Shown: positions 1 through 5,663, counted from the stretch's first letter. The stretch: 6,441 nucleotides of DNA from DASSHC01 sp035693105 (GCA_035693105.1 DASSHC010000274.1:1-6441), one strand, 5' to 3'. Numbers and translations: made by a program. Notes: a model not told the origin generated them from the letters alone.

Positions 1-10
1 GCACGGGGGC

Positions 11-21
11 CTGCCCCTACA
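11..21 (-). repeat. Left copy of TGTAGGGGCAG repeat end
   Basis: Read on the minus strand these bases are TGTAGGGGCAG. The same 11 bases occur on the plus strand at 6429-6439, close to the other end of the window, in the opposite orientation. The motif also resembles the first half of the palindromic element at 46-71. I infer that all three belong to a family of dispersed intergenic repeats. No transposase or target duplication is visible, so this is not called an insertion sequence. Confidence 0.5.
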
Positions 22-45
22 GGAACAGCACGCGGTGGTGATGTG

Positions 46-71
46 GTAGGGGCGGACCTCTGTGTCCGCCC
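46..71 (+). repeat. Palindromic intergenic repeat element (GTAGGGGCGG type)
   Basis: The element starts GTAGGGGCGGAC and contains a perfect 8-bp inverted repeat: GGGCGGAC at 50-57 and GTCCGCCC at 64-71, around a 6-base loop CTCTGT. Short palindromes with the GTAGGGGC opening are, from memory, common between genes in Chloroflexota genomes, where they behave like REP-type elements. The sequence directly shows the palindrome; the family membership and dispersal are inference. It lies downstream of rpsD, beyond that gene's likely terminator. Confidence 0.6.
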
Positions 72-135
72 TCGTCGCCCTGGACGGCGTGTTTTCGAAC
101 GCCACTGTCTATCCCCGCAGCCACCAGCGCGAAAC

Positions 136-156
136 GGCGCGAGCAATGCCCGCGCC
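136..156 (-). terminator. Probable rpsD transcription terminator hairpin
   Basis: On the minus-strand RNA the segment folds into a 9-pair stem (GGCGCGGGC with GCUCGCGCC, one G-U pair) closed by a 3-base loop AUU, and it is followed by GUUUCG. It begins 26 bases after the rpsD stop. The same DNA read on the plus strand would contain an A-C mismatch where the minus strand has a G-U pair, which favours action on the rpsD transcript. The U tract is only three bases, so termination strength is uncertain. Confidence 0.55.
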
Positions 157-181
157 GCTGAACGATCTTCCCGGTGAGGGA

Positions 182-793
182 CTACCGCGTGTAGAAGGCG
201 ATCACCAGCTCGACGTCCACCGGCATGTCGAACTCCTCGACCACCGGCGGGCCGACGACGCGGCCCTCGGGCTCGTTGCCGTCGCGCGAGAGCCAGGACG
301 GCACCCGGCCCGCGGTCTCGGTCAGCGCCTCGATCACGGCGGGGATCTCACGCGCGATCGGCTTCAGGGCGATGGTGGCGCCCTGCGGCACCCGGAACGA
401 GGCGATATCGACCCGGCGGCCGTTGACCAGCACGTGGCCGTGGTTCACCAACTGGCGTGCCATTGGGCGGGTCGGCGCGAAGCCGAGCCGGTAGACGACG
501 CTGTCGAGCCGCTGCTCCAGCAGGCGCAGCAACTCCTGGCCGGTCGGGCCCTGGGCGCGCGCTGCCTCCATGAAGACGCCTCGGAACTGCTTCTCCAGCA
601 TGCCGAAGTGTCGCTTCAGCTTCTGCTTCTCGCGCAGCTGGCGCCCGTACTCGGTTGGACGGCGCGGGCGCGCGTGCGAGTGCTGTCCCGGCGGCACGCG
701 CAGGCGCCGCTCCAGCGAGCGCGACCGCGTGCCGGTGAGATTGACACCCTCACGCCTCGAAATCTTGTGCTTCGGTCCGGTATAGCGGGCCAT
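182..793 (-). CDS. rpsD: 30S ribosomal protein S4, cysteine-free (zinc-independent) form
   Basis: This encodes ribosomal protein S4 (203 residues, normal length about 200-210), a primary 16S rRNA binder that starts assembly of the small subunit body. The N-terminus MARYTGPKHK and the PPGQH (34-38), EYGRQLREKQKLKR (48-61) and LEKQFR (66-71) segments are typical of S4. The S4 RNA-binding fold spans roughly 92-152, with RLDSVVYRLGF and ARQLVNHGHVLVNGRRV. The C-terminus ends in IAFYTR. The N-terminal region, which in many bacteria carries four zinc-binding cysteines, has none here, and there is no cysteine in the whole protein. I chose the ATG at 793 because it gives the conserved MARYTG start; the open frame continues upstream but through repeat DNA. 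A purine-rich GAGAGGAA lies about 13 bases upstream. No rpsM, rpsK or rpoA neighbours are present, so the gene is monocistronic here. Confidence 0.97.
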   Translation of the reverse strand: MARYTGPKHKISRREGVNLTGTRSRSLERRLRVPPGQHSHARPRRPTEYGRQLREKQKLKRHFGMLEKQFRGVFMEAARAQGPTGQELLRLLEQRLDSVVYRLGFAPTRPMARQLVNHGHVLVNGRRVDIASFRVPQGATIALKPIAREIPAVIEALTETAGRVPSWLSRDGNEPEGRVVGPPVVEEFDMPVDVELVIAFYTR

Positions 794-815
794 AGATTTG
801 TGCGTGTTCCTCTCT

Positions 816-861
816 GTACCTCGACCTGTACGTGTACCTTGTACCTTGTACCGTGTACCTG
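816..861 (-). repeat. GGTACAA-type tandem heptamer repeat in the rpsD leader
   Basis: Read on the plus strand, 834-861 is four consecutive heptamers GTACCTT, GTACCTT, GTACCGT and GTACCTG. Two further GTAC cores occur at 816-819 and 828-831. On the rpsD strand it reads as GGTACAA repeats. The array lies about 23-68 bases before the rpsD start codon, so it is probably in the 5' leader or promoter zone. Each GTAC core is self-complementary, so the RNA could pair between copies in several registers. Function is unknown; it could be a slippage-generated microsatellite or an intergenic repeat family. Confidence 0.7.
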
Positions 862-982
862 TTGGGTTCACTGCCTGATCATGCACGCTGAAACGCGCCG
901 TGGAGAGCGCAGCCGCCTAACCCCCGCCGGGCGCATCGGCCAAGCTTACACCATTTCGCCATTTGGCGGCACGGTGCGGACC

Positions 983-1009
983 AGCCGCGAAAAACGGACC
1001 TCGGCGGCT
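983..1009 (-). terminator. Possible marR terminator-like hairpin
   Basis: AGCCGC at 983-988 and GCGGCT at 1004-1009 are perfect inverted repeats around a 15-base loop, starting 18 bases after the marR stop on the minus strand. A run of five T on that strand lies inside the loop rather than after the stem, so it is not a textbook intrinsic terminator. It could equally be part of the rpsD upstream region, because rpsD follows on the same strand. Confidence 0.25.
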
Positions 1010-1027
1010 CCCTGAACGGGAAGGTGT

Positions 1028-1468
1028 CTAACCCCGCGCGCCGGCGAAGCTCTCCTCGGCGGCTCTGGCCAGCACCTGCTCGATCAGCCGCTGCAGCTCG
1101 GCGCGATCGCCCTCGCCGAGCGGCTCCAGCAGATGGGCCAGCACGTCGCGCCGGTGCCGGCGCCAGGCCTCGAACTGCTCGCGCCCCTGCTCGGTCAGCT
1201 CCACCAGCACCACCCGCTCGTCGCTCGCCTGGCGCTCGCGCGTCACCAGGCCGGCGCGCTCCAACCGCTTGCAGGCGGTCGTGGCCGCGCTCTGCGACAC
1301 GCCGACCGCGTCGGCCAGCTCGCCGATGCTCAGCGGGCCGTGTTTCCAGAGTTGCAGCAGCAACCAGTATTGCTGCGGGGTGATCTCCCCCTGCTGAACC
1401 GGGTGCGAGATGCGGCGCAGGACCCGCCAGAGAGAGAGGAGGTCGTCGACCAATTGCTCCGAGGCCAT
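1028..1468 (-). CDS. MarR-family transcriptional regulator
   Basis: This is a 146-residue winged helix-turn-helix protein of the MarR family, whose members act as dimers that bind palindromic operators and usually release DNA on binding a small ligand. The winged helix spans about residues 30-100: a GPLSIGELADAVGVSQSAATT helix-turn-helix (44-64), the recognition helix ending CKRLERAGLV (66-75), and a wing TRERQASDERVVLVELT (76-92) with the conserved D-x-R (D83, R85). N- and C-terminal helices would form the dimer interface. The ATG at 1468 is chosen because AAAGGA lies about 9 bases upstream and MarR proteins typically start just before this helix; the frame stays open upstream. It is divergent from the MFS exporter across 179 bp, an arrangement typical of a repressor controlling its own gene and an efflux pump. 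The ligand cannot be read from the sequence. Confidence 0.93.
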   Translation of the reverse strand: MASEQLVDDLLSLWRVLRRISHPVQQGEITPQQYWLLLQLWKHGPLSIGELADAVGVSQSAATTACKRLERAGLVTRERQASDERVVLVELTEQGREQFEAWRRHRRDVLAHLLEPLGEGDRAELQRLIEQVLARAAEESFAGARG

Positions 1469-1496
1469 GCGCGGGATCCTTTCGCGGTGAAATACT

Positions 1497-1526
1497 TTGA
1501 CGGTTGATATGCTTGTAGTAGTATAC
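1497..1526 (+). promoter_or_regulatory. Candidate promoter and MarR operator for the MFS gene
   Basis: TTGACG at 1497-1502 resembles a -35 box. TAGTAT (1519-1524, 16-base spacing) or GTATAC (1521-1526, 18-base spacing) could serve as the -10 box. An imperfect 18-bp palindrome TATGCTTGTAGTAGTATA (1508-1525, six of nine pairs matching) overlaps the spacer and -10 region. This pocket is clearly less GC-rich than its surroundings. MarR operators are commonly semi-palindromic and overlap promoters, so autoregulation and exporter control are plausible, but the operator assignment is inference. Confidence 0.4.
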
Positions 1527-1579
1527 GCGATGGTGCGGGGAGCCGCTCCCGGCTCAACACAATCTCGACGCGGCGCGCG

Positions 1580-1594
1580 CGGGGAATCACCCCG
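1580..1594. other. Hairpin in the MFS 5' leader
   Basis: CGGGG (1580-1584) and CCCCG (1590-1594) flank a five-base loop AATCA. A second small inverted repeat, GGGAG and CTCCC, lies at 1538-1550. Both would be in the roughly 120-base leader of the MFS transcript if it starts near 1530. No T tract follows either, and no known riboswitch pattern was recognised. Confidence 0.3.
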
Positions 1595-1647
1595 GCGCCA
1601 TTCAATCTTAGTGCACGCGGCGGCGGCGAGCGAGGGGGAAACACCGA

Positions 1648-2964
1648 GTGAATCGAGCACGGGCGAGGATGCGGGTGAGCGTCATCGATCGGGTCCGCGC
1701 GGCCGGCGAGCAGACGTTCGCCTCACTGGCGGTGCGCGACTTCCGGGTGCTCTGGTTCGGCTTCATGGGCTCCTGGATGGCGATGCAGATGCAGCAGGTG
1801 GCGCGCGGCGTGCTCGCCTACCAGATCACCGGCAACGCCTTCTCGCTGGGGCTGGTGACGCTGGCCATGGGCCTGCCGCGCATCGTCCTCTCTCCCCTCG
1901 GCGGGGTGGTGGCCGATCGCTTCGCCAAGCGCACCGTGCTCCTGTGGACCCAGTGCGCCCTCGGGCTGATCTCGCTCTGGGGGGCGATCATGGTGGCCGC
2001 GGGCTGGATGACGATCGACTGGCTGGTCGTGCTGGGGCTCATGCAAGGGTCGGCGTTCGCGCTCAACATGCCGGCCCGTCAGGCCTACATCCCCCAGATC
2101 GTCGGCCGCGGCGACGGCCTGGCCAACGCCATCGCGCTCAACACGGCCGGCATGAACCTGACCCGCGTGGTTGGGCCGGCCATCGCCGGGCTCCTGATCG
2201 CCGTCTCGTTCGTCAACATCGCCGGGGTCTATTTCCTGGTCGCGCTCTGCTACATCTGGGTCTGGGCCTCGATCTACCGGGTCGAGGAGCGGGGCGAGTC
2301 GAAGATGGGGCAGCGCGCCGGGGTGCGCGGCAGCCTGACCGACGGCTTCCGCTACATCGCGCGCCACCACACGCTGCTGGTGCTGATCAGCCTCGGCTTC
2401 GTGCCGCTGGCGATCGGGATGCCGTATCTCAGCCTGATGCCGGTGATCGCGCTCGGCAATCTGGACATCGGCTCGGGCGGGCTAGGCTTCCTGTTGACCA
2501 TCGCCGGCATCGGCGCGCTCTGCGGCACGCTGGTGATCGCCTATCTGGCACACTACGAGCACAAGCGGCAGCTCCAACTGGTGCTGGGTGTCCTCTTCGG
2601 GCTCTCGCTCCTCGGCTTCGCCTTCTTCGTGCTGCGAGGTGAGCTGCTGCTCGCCCTTCCTTTCCTCTTCGTCACCGGCATGACCGGCGACGCCTACCAG
2701 GCGCTCAACAGCACCCTGATCATGATGAACACCGACGAGGCGGTCTACGGCCGGGTGATGGGCGTCTACATGGTGGCGCAATCGATCCGGCCGATTACCG
2801 TGCTGCCGATCAGCGCCATCGCCGACGCGATCGGCACGCCGCTGACGCTGATGTTCTCCGGCGGCTTCTGCGCCGCCTTCGTCGGCGGGCTGGCCGCCTT
2901 TTACCCCGGCTACCGCCGCATCAGCGAGCCCCAGACCGCGCCCGAGCCGGTGTTGGCCGACTGA
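1648..2964 (+). CDS. MFS transporter (MFS_3 / EntS-like putative exporter)
   Basis: This is a 438-residue integral membrane protein of the major facilitator superfamily, with about 12 hydrophobic segments in two halves separated by a charged loop near 211-240. It most resembles the MFS_3 (EntS-like) group of drug or siderophore exporters. Motif A between helices 2 and 3 reads GGVVADRFAKR (85-95). NMPARQAYIPQIV (140-152) and RVVGPAIAGLL (173-183) match group-typical stretches, as does YGRVMGVYMV (367-376) in the second half. The GTG at 1648 is preceded by GAGGGGG about 9 bases upstream; an ATG at codon 8 (1669) is the alternative start. The gene is divergent from the marR-type regulator and probably controlled by it. 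The substrate is unknown; a proton-driven exporter of toxic compounds is the simplest inference. Confidence 0.92.
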   Translation: MNRARARMRVSVIDRVRAAGEQTFASLAVRDFRVLWFGFMGSWMAMQMQQVARGVLAYQITGNAFSLGLVTLAMGLPRIVLSPLGGVVADRFAKRTVLLWTQCALGLISLWGAIMVAAGWMTIDWLVVLGLMQGSAFALNMPARQAYIPQIVGRGDGLANAIALNTAGMNLTRVVGPAIAGLLIAVSFVNIAGVYFLVALCYIWVWASIYRVEERGESKMGQRAGVRGSLTDGFRYIARHHTLLVLISLGFVPLAIGMPYLSLMPVIALGNLDIGSGGLGFLLTIAGIGALCGTLVIAYLAHYEHKRQLQLVLGVLFGLSLLGFAFFVLRGELLLALPFLFVTGMTGDAYQALNSTLIMMNTDEAVYGRVMGVYMVAQSIRPITVLPISAIADAIGTPLTLMFSGGFCAAFVGGLAAFYPGYRRISEPQTAPEPVLAD

Positions 2965-3272
2965 CCACGGCGCCACGTGGCAGGAGCCGGTGTGGTGCAG
3001 TACACTCGCGGCGCCGGTGTCCGTGCACGGGCAGGCGGCTAACGCCGCGACCTTTGCCCGTTGCCCGAGTGGCCGGCCTGCGATCCGCACCTGGCGTGAC
3101 GCGCTCCGCGGGAGCGACCAAGCGCGCCGGCGTGCCAGGGATGGTGACGAAGGTTCACGATGGGGCCGGAATCAGGGCAATTCGCCGTCCACGGGCCGCG
3201 CCGGATTTCCACGACGGAGTTGATGGACCCTCGCCTGCGTAGATGCGGTAGGAGCAGCCTTCGCACGAAGGT
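2965..3272. other. Hairpin-rich intergenic region without a supported gene
   Basis: No convincing coding sequence lies here; the short open frames match no family I recognise and have no ribosome binding site. The region instead has a series of inverted repeats. These are CCACG/CGTGG at 2965-2980 right after the MFS stop, a perfect 10-base palindrome CCGTGCACGG at 3021-3030, GCGGC/GCCGC at 3035-3048, an outer GGGCA/TGCCC at 3029-3059, and a composite structure at 3090-3139. None is followed by a T tract. It may hold the MFS transcript end, a dedA promoter and decayed repeats, but none of these can be assigned firmly. Confidence 0.5.
3090..3139 (+). other. Composite stem-loop with two competing inner stems
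   Basis: An outer stem CCTGGC (3090-3095) with GCCAGG (3134-3139) encloses two mutually exclusive pairings. One is CGCGCT (3100-3105) with AGCGCG (3121-3126). The other is a tight hairpin of CGCTCC (3102-3107) with GGAGCG (3111-3116) around a 3-base loop. The shared 5' arm makes these alternatives. This is visible in the sequence; a regulatory role is not established, and GC-rich DNA produces such pairings by chance fairly often. Confidence 0.35.
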
Positions 3273-3282
3273 GTGGCTGTTC
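3252..3282 (+). repeat. Nested inverted repeat upstream of dedA
   Basis: GAGCAGCC (3252-3259) pairs with GGCTGTTC (3275-3282) with one G-U pair. Inside it, CCTTCG (3258-3263) and CGAAGG (3266-3271) form a perfect 6-bp hairpin with a CA loop, sharing CC with the outer stem. The GTG at 3273 lies inside this structure. The overall shape (GTAGGAGC opening, inner palindrome, TGT before the closing arm) recalls the GTAGGGGCGG element at 46-71, so it may be a diverged member of the same repeat type; that is inference. Confidence 0.45.
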
Positions 3283-4253
3283 TCGTTCGAGGGAGGGCGA
3301 CCATCGAGCAACTGATCCTGCAATTCGGCGTACTGATCGTCGCGTTCATGGTCTTCGCGGGCGAGTTGGGCGTCCCCTTCGGGATCCCGATCGAGGTCGC
3401 GTTGCTGCTGGTCGGCGCCTACACGCTGCACTCGGGCGAGGCGCTGGTCGGCGCGGTGGTGCTGGTGGTCGTCGCCGACGTGCTGGGCACCACGCTCCTC
3501 TATTATCTGGTGCGCGCCGGGAGCAGGCGCGTCTTCGCCCGCGTGCTGCGCAAGCTGGGGCAGGACGCCACGCTCATGGACCGCTGGGAGACGCGCATGC
3601 GGCGCTACGGCGCCCGCACCGTCTTCGCCGGCCGCATGTTGCCGATGGTGCGCATGTACATCACGATCGCCGCTGGGCTGACCCGCATGCCGTTCGGCCG
3701 CTTCCTGCTCGGCGAGGCGCCAGCCGCCGCCATCTGGTCCGGCGCGCCGCTCATTTTCGGCTACTTCTTCCGCCACGACGTGCGCGCGCTGATCGGCGAG
3801 TACACCAGCTTCTCGCACGCGGCGACGCTGATCCTGCCGGCGGTCGGCCCGGTGGTGGCGCTGATCTGGTGGATCCAGCATGGGAAAACGCCGAAGGAGC
3901 GCCTGCACCGGCTGCGCGCGGTGCTGAGCATCACCTCAACCTTCGTGATTATCGCCTACCTGGTGGAGGCGATCGATCACTTCGTCAGCGGCCACAGCGG
4001 GCTGGTGCCGCCGCTGACGTTCCTCTTGCCCTTCCTGGTGGTGCTGGCCGGTATCTCGCTGACGCTCCTCTTGATCGGGATCGCCGACCTGCGCAGCGCC
4101 ACCCGGCGCATCACGCTGCCGCACCCGTTGATCCGGCTGATCGCGCCGGAGTTCCGCACCACCGTCGTCTGGTTCACCTTGATGGTGGTGGCCGGCATCA
4201 TCATCGCCGGCATCGAGCTGCACTACCCCACCATCACGCTCCTCTATCGGTAG
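3273..4253 (+). CDS. DedA/VTT-family membrane protein with C-terminal membrane extension
   Basis: Residues about 11-200 are a DedA (VTT/SNARE-associated) domain; DedA proteins act in the cytoplasmic membrane, with known members moving undecaprenyl phosphate or phospholipids or supporting proton-motive homeostasis. Seen here are ELGVPFGIPIE (31-41), the family motif FAGRMLPMVR (118-127, G-R-x-x-P-x-x-R) and AAGLTRMPFGRF (133-144). After W199-W200 comes an unusual extra region of about 125 residues with roughly three further hydrophobic segments (about 215-237, 244-271 and 297-315); ordinary DedA proteins end near 200-220 residues. The start is uncertain. GTG at 3273 is the only standard in-frame start after the upstream TAG at 3249, but it lies in a hairpin and has no suitably spaced ribosome binding site. 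A strong GGGAGG (3291-3296) is six bases before an ATC at 3303. The 3' end overlaps folC, which is convergent, by 10 bp. The specific substrate is unknown. Confidence 0.88.
   Translation: MAVLVRGRATIEQLILQFGVLIVAFMVFAGELGVPFGIPIEVALLLVGAYTLHSGEALVGAVVLVVVADVLGTTLLYYLVRAGSRRVFARVLRKLGQDATLMDRWETRMRRYGARTVFAGRMLPMVRMYITIAAGLTRMPFGRFLLGEAPAAAIWSGAPLIFGYFFRHDVRALIGEYTSFSHAATLILPAVGPVVALIWWIQHGKTPKERLHRLRAVLSITSTFVIIAYLVEAIDHFVSGHSGLVPPLTFLLPFLVVLAGISLTLLLIGIADLRSATRRITLPHPLIRLIAPEFRTTVVWFTLMVVAGIIIAGIELHYPTITLLYR
3291..3296 (+). promoter_or_regulatory. Strong ribosome binding site facing an ATC codon
   Basis: GGGAGG is followed after six bases by ATC at 3303, the codon from which the DedA domain naturally begins (x-EQLILQFG). 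No ATG, GTG or TTG lies at this spacing. Either ATC serves as a rare start codon, or the start has been mutated or misread, or the GTG at 3273 is used despite poor context. Confidence 0.4.
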
Positions 4254-4260
4254 AGAAGCG
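4237..4260. terminator. Shared hairpin at the convergent dedA/folC ends
   Basis: CGCT (4237-4240) and CTCTA (4242-4246) pair with TAGAG (4251-4255) and AGCG (4257-4260) around a TCGG loop, with one C-A mismatch, giving nine pairs in total. The TAG stop of dedA (4251-4253) and the stop of folC (4244-4246 on the other strand) both lie in the stem. No T tract follows on either strand, so it may slow or end transcription from both sides only weakly. Confidence 0.4.
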
Positions 4261-5608
4261 CCCGCTCGAAGTCGTCCGACTGGGCCAGACCCAGCGCCTC
4301 GCGCGCCTCGGCCACCGCGTAGAGCGAGCCGGTGACGCAGATCGCGCCGTGTCGCCCGGCGCCGGCCAGCGCCAGCCGCAACGCGCCGGCCACAACGGGC
4401 GCCTCGACGACGCGCTGCCCCGGCAGACCGGCGGCCCGCGCCGCCGCGGCGATGCGGCCGGGTGCGGCGGCGCGCGGGTTGTGCGAGGCGGTGGCGATGA
4501 CGGTGTGGGCCAGCGGCGCCAGCACGCGCACCATCCCCTCGACATCCTTGTCGGCCGCGATCGCCAGGATCAGGGTGAGCGGCGCGCCGTCCAGCTCCGC
4601 GCGCAGCGCCTCGGCCAGCCGCTCGGCCGAGTCGACGTTGTGCGCGCCGTCGGCCACGACGGTCGGCTGCTGGTGGATGATCTCGAAGCGGCCCGGCCAG
4701 GCGACGCCGGCCAGACCGGCGCGGACCGCCGCCTCTGACGTGGGCAGGCCGCGCTCGCCGAGCGCCCAGCAGGCCGCCACGGCGGTGGCCGCGTTCTCGA
4801 GCTGATGGTTGCCGCGCAGGCTGAGCGTGAGGCCCTCGTAGCGGCCCCAGGGTCCGGACAGGTCGAAGGAGTGGGGACTGCCCGCCACCCGCCAGTCGCG
4901 ACCGCCGAAGAAGATCGGGCTGCCGCGCTCGGCGGCGATCCGCTCCAGGGTGACGGCCGCCTCCGGGCGCTGTGGCGAGCTGACGACCGGCCGCCCCGGC
5001 TTGATGATGCCGCCCTTCTCGGCCGCGATCTGGGCCAGGGTATCGCCCAGGATGCGCGTATGATCGAGGCTGATGGCGGTGATAGCCGCGACTTCCGGCA
5101 GGAGGACGTTGGTGGCGTCCAGCCGCCCGCCGAGCCCGACCTCAACCACCGCCACGGACACCTCCCAGCGGGCGAAGGCCAGCAGCGCCAGCACGGTGGC
5201 GACCTCGAAGGCGGTCGCCTCACCCCACTCCGGCCGCTCCTGGGCCAGGCGGGCGTTCAGTGGGGCGAGCTCGCTCACCAGCGCGGCGAAGTCGTCCTCG
5301 GCGATCGGCACGCCGTCGAGCTGGACGCGCTCGCGAAAGGTGTGCAGGTGGGGCGAGGTGTAGAGGCCGACACGTCGCCCGGCGGCCTGCTGGATCGCGG
5401 CCAGCGCGGCGGCGGTCGAGCCCTTTCCCTTGGTGCCGGCGACGTGCAGCGCGGGGTAGCGCCGCTCGGGGTGGCCGAGCGCCGCCAGTAGCCAGCCGGT
5501 GCGGCGCAGGCCGACCGTCTCGGCATCGAAGGGGTTGGCCACGAAGCCCTTGTCGTAGCCGGAGCGCTCGATGACGTAGCTGATGGCCTCGCGATAGTTC
5601 ACCGTCAC
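4244..5608 (-). CDS. folC: Bifunctional folylpolyglutamate synthase / dihydrofolate synthase
   Basis: This is a 454-residue Mur-ligase-type ATP-dependent amide ligase of the cytosol that adds glutamate to dihydropteroate and/or tetrahydrofolate, making retained, active folates. Seen in order are the P-loop GTKGKGST (58-65), TSPHL (84-88), EVGLGGRLDATN (156-167) with the likely metal ligand E156, SLDHTRILGDT (180-190) with H183, and AEKGGIIKPGRP (196-207) including K198 at the position of the carbamylated lysine. These are followed by GNHQLENA (266-273), WPGRFE (304-309), DGAHN (320-324) in the C-terminal domain, DKDVEGM (353-359) and TGSLY (426-430). All expected motifs are intact and the length is normal. 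The GTG at 5608 has GGAGG six bases upstream; a GTG two codons later is a less likely start. It is convergent with dedA and divergent from the pyrE-like gene. Whether it performs both reactions cannot be read from sequence alone. Confidence 0.95.
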   Translation of the reverse strand: MTVNYREAISYVIERSGYDKGFVANPFDAETVGLRRTGWLLAALGHPERRYPALHVAGTKGKGSTAAALAAIQQAAGRRVGLYTSPHLHTFRERVQLDGVPIAEDDFAALVSELAPLNARLAQERPEWGEATAFEVATVLALLAFARWEVSVAVVEVGLGGRLDATNVLLPEVAAITAISLDHTRILGDTLAQIAAEKGGIIKPGRPVVSSPQRPEAAVTLERIAAERGSPIFFGGRDWRVAGSPHSFDLSGPWGRYEGLTLSLRGNHQLENAATAVAACWALGERGLPTSEAAVRAGLAGVAWPGRFEIIHQQPTVVADGAHNVDSAERLAEALRAELDGAPLTLILAIAADKDVEGMVRVLAPLAHTVIATASHNPRAAAPGRIAAAARAAGLPGQRVVEAPVVAGALRLALAGAGRHGAICVTGSLYAVAEAREALGLAQSDDFERALLYR

Positions 5609-5619
5609 ACCTCACCTCC

Positions 5620-5655
5620 CTGACGCTTCTGGCAACATTTTATGGTATCTTCAAC
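5620..5655. promoter_or_regulatory. AT-rich divergent promoter region between folC and pyrE
   Basis: ACATTTTATGGTATCTT (5635-5651) is a marked AT pocket in otherwise GC-rich DNA. On the plus strand TATGGT (5641-5646) has a CTGACG (5620-5625) 15 bases upstream, and TATCTT (5646-5651) is another possible -10 box. On the minus strand TTGAAG and TAAAAT elements are present, but not at standard spacing. It is a sensible location for promoters of both genes, though exact boxes cannot be fixed by eye. Confidence 0.35.
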
Positions 5656-5663
5656 GGTGCCGA

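Noticed and set aside
62..1015. Long plus-strand open frame of 317 codons opposite rpsD
   Set aside because: It runs antisense across the unmistakable S4 gene and through the repeat-bearing leader. Its product is low-complexity, rich in Arg, Ala and Leu, and matches no family; it is a GC-driven shadow frame.
1497..2642. Plus-strand open frame of 381 codons overlapping the MFS gene in another frame
   Set aside because: The product is Arg/Ala/Gly-rich without membrane segments or motifs, while the overlapping frame encodes a clear MFS transporter. High GC leaves few stops in the alternative frame.
2990..3223. Small plus-strand open frame of 77 codons in the mfs-dedA gap
   Set aside because: There is no ribosome binding site, no family resemblance, and the frame crosses the inverted repeats; chance in GC-rich DNA is enough to explain it.
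3039..3908. Minus-strand open frame of 289 codons opposite dedA
   Set aside because: Its composition is dominated by Arg, Ala, Asp, His and Gln, as expected from the antisense of a hydrophobic membrane gene, with no recognisable domain.
4805..5491. Plus-strand open frame of 228 codons opposite folC
   Set aside because: It is antisense to an intact FolC with all motifs present, and its Gly/Arg/Gln/Asp-rich product shows no domain.
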